Assembly: GCA_007129135.1 (NCBI GenBank)
Contig: SKWB01000334.1
Coordinates: 1 to 6,526 of the forward strand
Direction of reading: 5' to 3'
DNA from: Halococcaceae archaeon
Lineage (GTDB): Archaea > Halobacteriota > Halobacteria > Halobacteriales > Halalkalicoccaceae
Length of the DNA: 6,526 nucleotides
Below the pieces are notes generated by a model. The model searched no databases, was not told the DNA's origin, and saw only the letters and a program-made list of their open reading frames with translations. This document shows positions 5,470-6,526 of this stretch, in pieces. A program made the translations under genes and the position numbers. The first letter of the stretch is position 1. Every line of letters begins with the position of its first letter.

Positions 5470-6285
5470 ATGGAGTACGTCACCGTCGGCGGGACCGAGG
5501 TGCCGGCGCTTGGGTTCGGCACCGCCCGGATGGACGAGTACGACGAGCAGTACCGCACGGTCTCGGCCGCCCTCGAAACCGGCTACCGACACGTCGACAC
5601 CGCACAGATCTACGGCAGCGAGGGTGCCGTGGGCGACGCGATCGAGGAGAGCGACGTCGACCGGGAGGAGCTGTTTCTCACCACCAAACTCGCGGACGGG
5701 AACCGCGACCGCGACGCGGTCCTCGAGTCCACCGCCGAGAGCCTCGATCGCCTCGGGACCGAGTACGTCGACCTCCTCCTGATCCACTCGCCGAACGACG
5801 GGATCGGTCACGAGGAGACGATCGGGGCGATGAACGAGCTTCAGGCGGAGGGACGCGTGGAACACGTCGGCGTCAGCAACTTCTCGGTCCGGCAGACCGC
5901 GGAAGCGATCGAGCTCTCGGAGACCCCGATCCTGACGAACCAGGTGAAGTACAACCCCTACGAGTCCCAGGCGGATCTCCTGGCCTACTGCATCGACGAG
6001 GGGGTGATGCTGACCGCCTACAGCCCGCTCGCGGTCGGGGACGTCGTCGGCGACGAGGTACTGGAGTCGATCGGCGAACGCCACGACAAGACCGCCGCAC
6101 AGGTGGCGTTGCGGTGGCTGCTCGATCAGCCGATGGTCTCGCCGATCCCGATGTCCTCTTCCCCAGGACATATCCGGGAGAACTTCGCTCTCTTCGACTT
6201 CGAACTGGACGACGAGGAGCTGCGCGAGGTGTTCGAGCTCCAGGGCGGGCTTCCCGAGGAGCTCGCCGATCGGCTCGGGCTCTAA
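5470..6285 (+). CDS. Aldo/keto reductase
   Basis: A 271-residue soluble protein of normal length for prokaryotic AKRs (TIM barrel, NAD(P)H-dependent carbonyl reduction). All four catalytic-tetrad residues are present: D43 and Y48 in GYRHVDTAQIYG, K73 in LTTKLADGN and H106 in LLLIHSP. Further family blocks are VGVSNFS (133-139), TNQVKYNPY (156-164), LTAYSPLA (181-188) and the cofactor loop IPMSSSPGHIREN (226-238). In that loop the usual Lys of 'IPKS' is M228, while the family Arg is kept as R236. This may weaken 2'-phosphate (NADP) binding. The ATG at 5470 is chosen because MEYVTVGGTEVPALGFGT is the normal family N-terminus; an in-frame TTG at 5443 would start inside the promoter. It is divergent from the MFS gene and convergent with rtcB 19 bp downstream. 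Substrate unknown. Confidence 0.94.
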   Translation: MEYVTVGGTEVPALGFGTARMDEYDEQYRTVSAALETGYRHVDTAQIYGSEGAVGDAIEESDVDREELFLTTKLADGNRDRDAVLESTAESLDRLGTEYVDLLLIHSPNDGIGHEETIGAMNELQAEGRVEHVGVSNFSVRQTAEAIELSETPILTNQVKYNPYESQADLLAYCIDEGVMLTAYSPLAVGDVVGDEVLESIGERHDKTAAQVALRWLLDQPMVSPIPMSSSPGHIRENFALFDFELDDEELREVFELQGGLPEELADRLGL

Positions 6286-6304
6286 CCCGGAGAGCGCTTC
6301 GGAC
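6286..6304. other. 19-bp convergent spacer between reductase and rtcB
   Basis: This spacer holds only GC-rich sequence with a 6-bp palindrome, AGCGCT. No oligo-T tract is seen on either strand, so transcripts probably extend into the opposing gene. Confidence 0.4.
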
Positions 6305-6526
6305 CTACCCCTTGATGTTACAGACGGGGAACGTCCGGGCGACCCTGTCCCCGATCCCGAGCGCGTCCGAGACCCGCACCACCTCGTCGACGTCCTTGTA
6401 GACACCCGGGGCCTCCTCCGCCACGGTCGCCCCGCTCTGGGCCTTGACGTAGACCTTCTGTCCCCGTAGCTCGTCCTGGACGTCGCCGCCCCAGAACTCC
6501 TGTTTCGCCTGCGTCCGGCTCATCAG
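6305..6526 (-). CDS. rtcB: tRNA-splicing/RNA-repair ligase RtcB, C-terminal fragment (runs off right edge)
   Basis: The last 73 codons of RtcB are present; the gene enters from beyond 6526. Visible blocks are MSRTQAKQEFWG, AEEAPGVYKDVDEVVRV and a C-terminus ending IKG. These are diagnostic of RtcB, the GTP- and Mn-dependent ligase that joins 2',3'-cyclic phosphate (3'-phosphate) and 5'-OH RNA ends. In archaea it seals tRNA exons after endonuclease cleavage. The penultimate Lys (in IKG) corresponds to the conserved guanine-contacting lysine in the Pyrococcus enzyme (K480 of 481). The guanylylated histidine in the HGAGR block lies just upstream of the MSRTQAK segment, hence just outside the window. 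The internal ATG at 6523 is not the gene start, because the segment is mid-protein in the family. Convergent with the aldo/keto reductase, with no T-rich terminator between them. Confidence 0.93.
   Translation of the reverse strand: MMSRTQAKQEFWGGDVQDELRGQKVYVKAQSGATVAEEAPGVYKDVDEVVRVSDALGIGDRVARTFPVCNIKG

Noticed and set aside
6286..6304. Intrinsic terminator between reductase and rtcB
   Set aside because: Only a 6-bp palindrome and no T-rich tract on either strand.
4275..6401. Very long plus-strand open frame (about 700 codons)
   Set aside because: It runs antisense to the MFS gene and out of frame through the reductase. Its translation is Arg/Asp/Glu-rich low-complexity sequence typical of frame shadows in GC-rich DNA, and it has no recognisable domain.
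5341..6405. Minus-strand open frame of about 350 codons opposite the reductase
   Set aside because: Antisense shadow of a gene with an intact catalytic tetrad. No family motif, and it crosses the promoter region and the convergent spacer.
6305..6523. A separate 72-residue small gene
   Set aside because: The sequence is the C-terminal end of RtcB and the frame stays open through the window edge, so it is a cut gene rather than a small protein.
1..6526. Mobile element, CRISPR array, tRNA or rRNA genes
   Set aside because: No transposase or integrase motifs, no regularly spaced repeats, no terminal inverted repeats and no tRNA-like sequence were seen; the genes are chromosomal types with uniform composition.

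Overview
The window looks like ordinary chromosomal DNA of a halophilic archaeon (class Halobacteria). The evidence is very high GC with GC-rich third positions, strongly acidic soluble proteins, a twin-arginine signal, archaeal TATA-type promoters set so that transcripts would be leaderless or nearly so, and an archaeal-type RtcB RNA ligase. The genus cannot be fixed from the sequence alone.

Layout. Six genes and the edge of a seventh are packed with almost no spacer. On the left (1-1714, minus strand) an eIF-2B/ribose-1,5-bisphosphate-isomerase superfamily protein is followed directly by a GH15 glucoamylase/trehalase-type hydrolase that runs off the left edge. The two are joined TGA-ATG and are probably translationally coupled. 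An 80-bp divergent spacer separates them from a small zinc-ribbon protein (1795-2139, plus). This is followed by a Tat-exported serine hydrolase of the beta-lactamase/PBP family carrying a four-helix membrane domain (2191-4107, plus). That gene meets a convergent 12-helix MFS transporter (4104-5324, minus) with overlapping stop codons. A 145-bp divergent promoter region containing a good TATA box and an imperfect palindrome separates the transporter from an aldo/keto reductase (5470-6285, plus). The reductase converges on the 3' end of rtcB (6305-6526, minus), which enters from the right edge.

How the genes work together. The only pair with a strong sequence argument for joint function is the eIF2B-like protein plus GH15. 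A sugar-phosphate-binding fold next to an alpha-glucoside hydrolase suggests a carbohydrate link, but the eIF2B-like protein lacks the catalytic Cys of the known isomerases. The zinc-ribbon and serine hydrolase genes may share a transcript. The transporter and reductase share an intergenic region and could share regulation. RtcB is a housekeeping tRNA-splicing/RNA-repair ligase.

No rRNA, tRNA, CRISPR array, insertion sequence, attachment site or clear mobile element was seen. I found no convincing new multi-gene system. The findings are mostly residue-level oddities and regulatory details.
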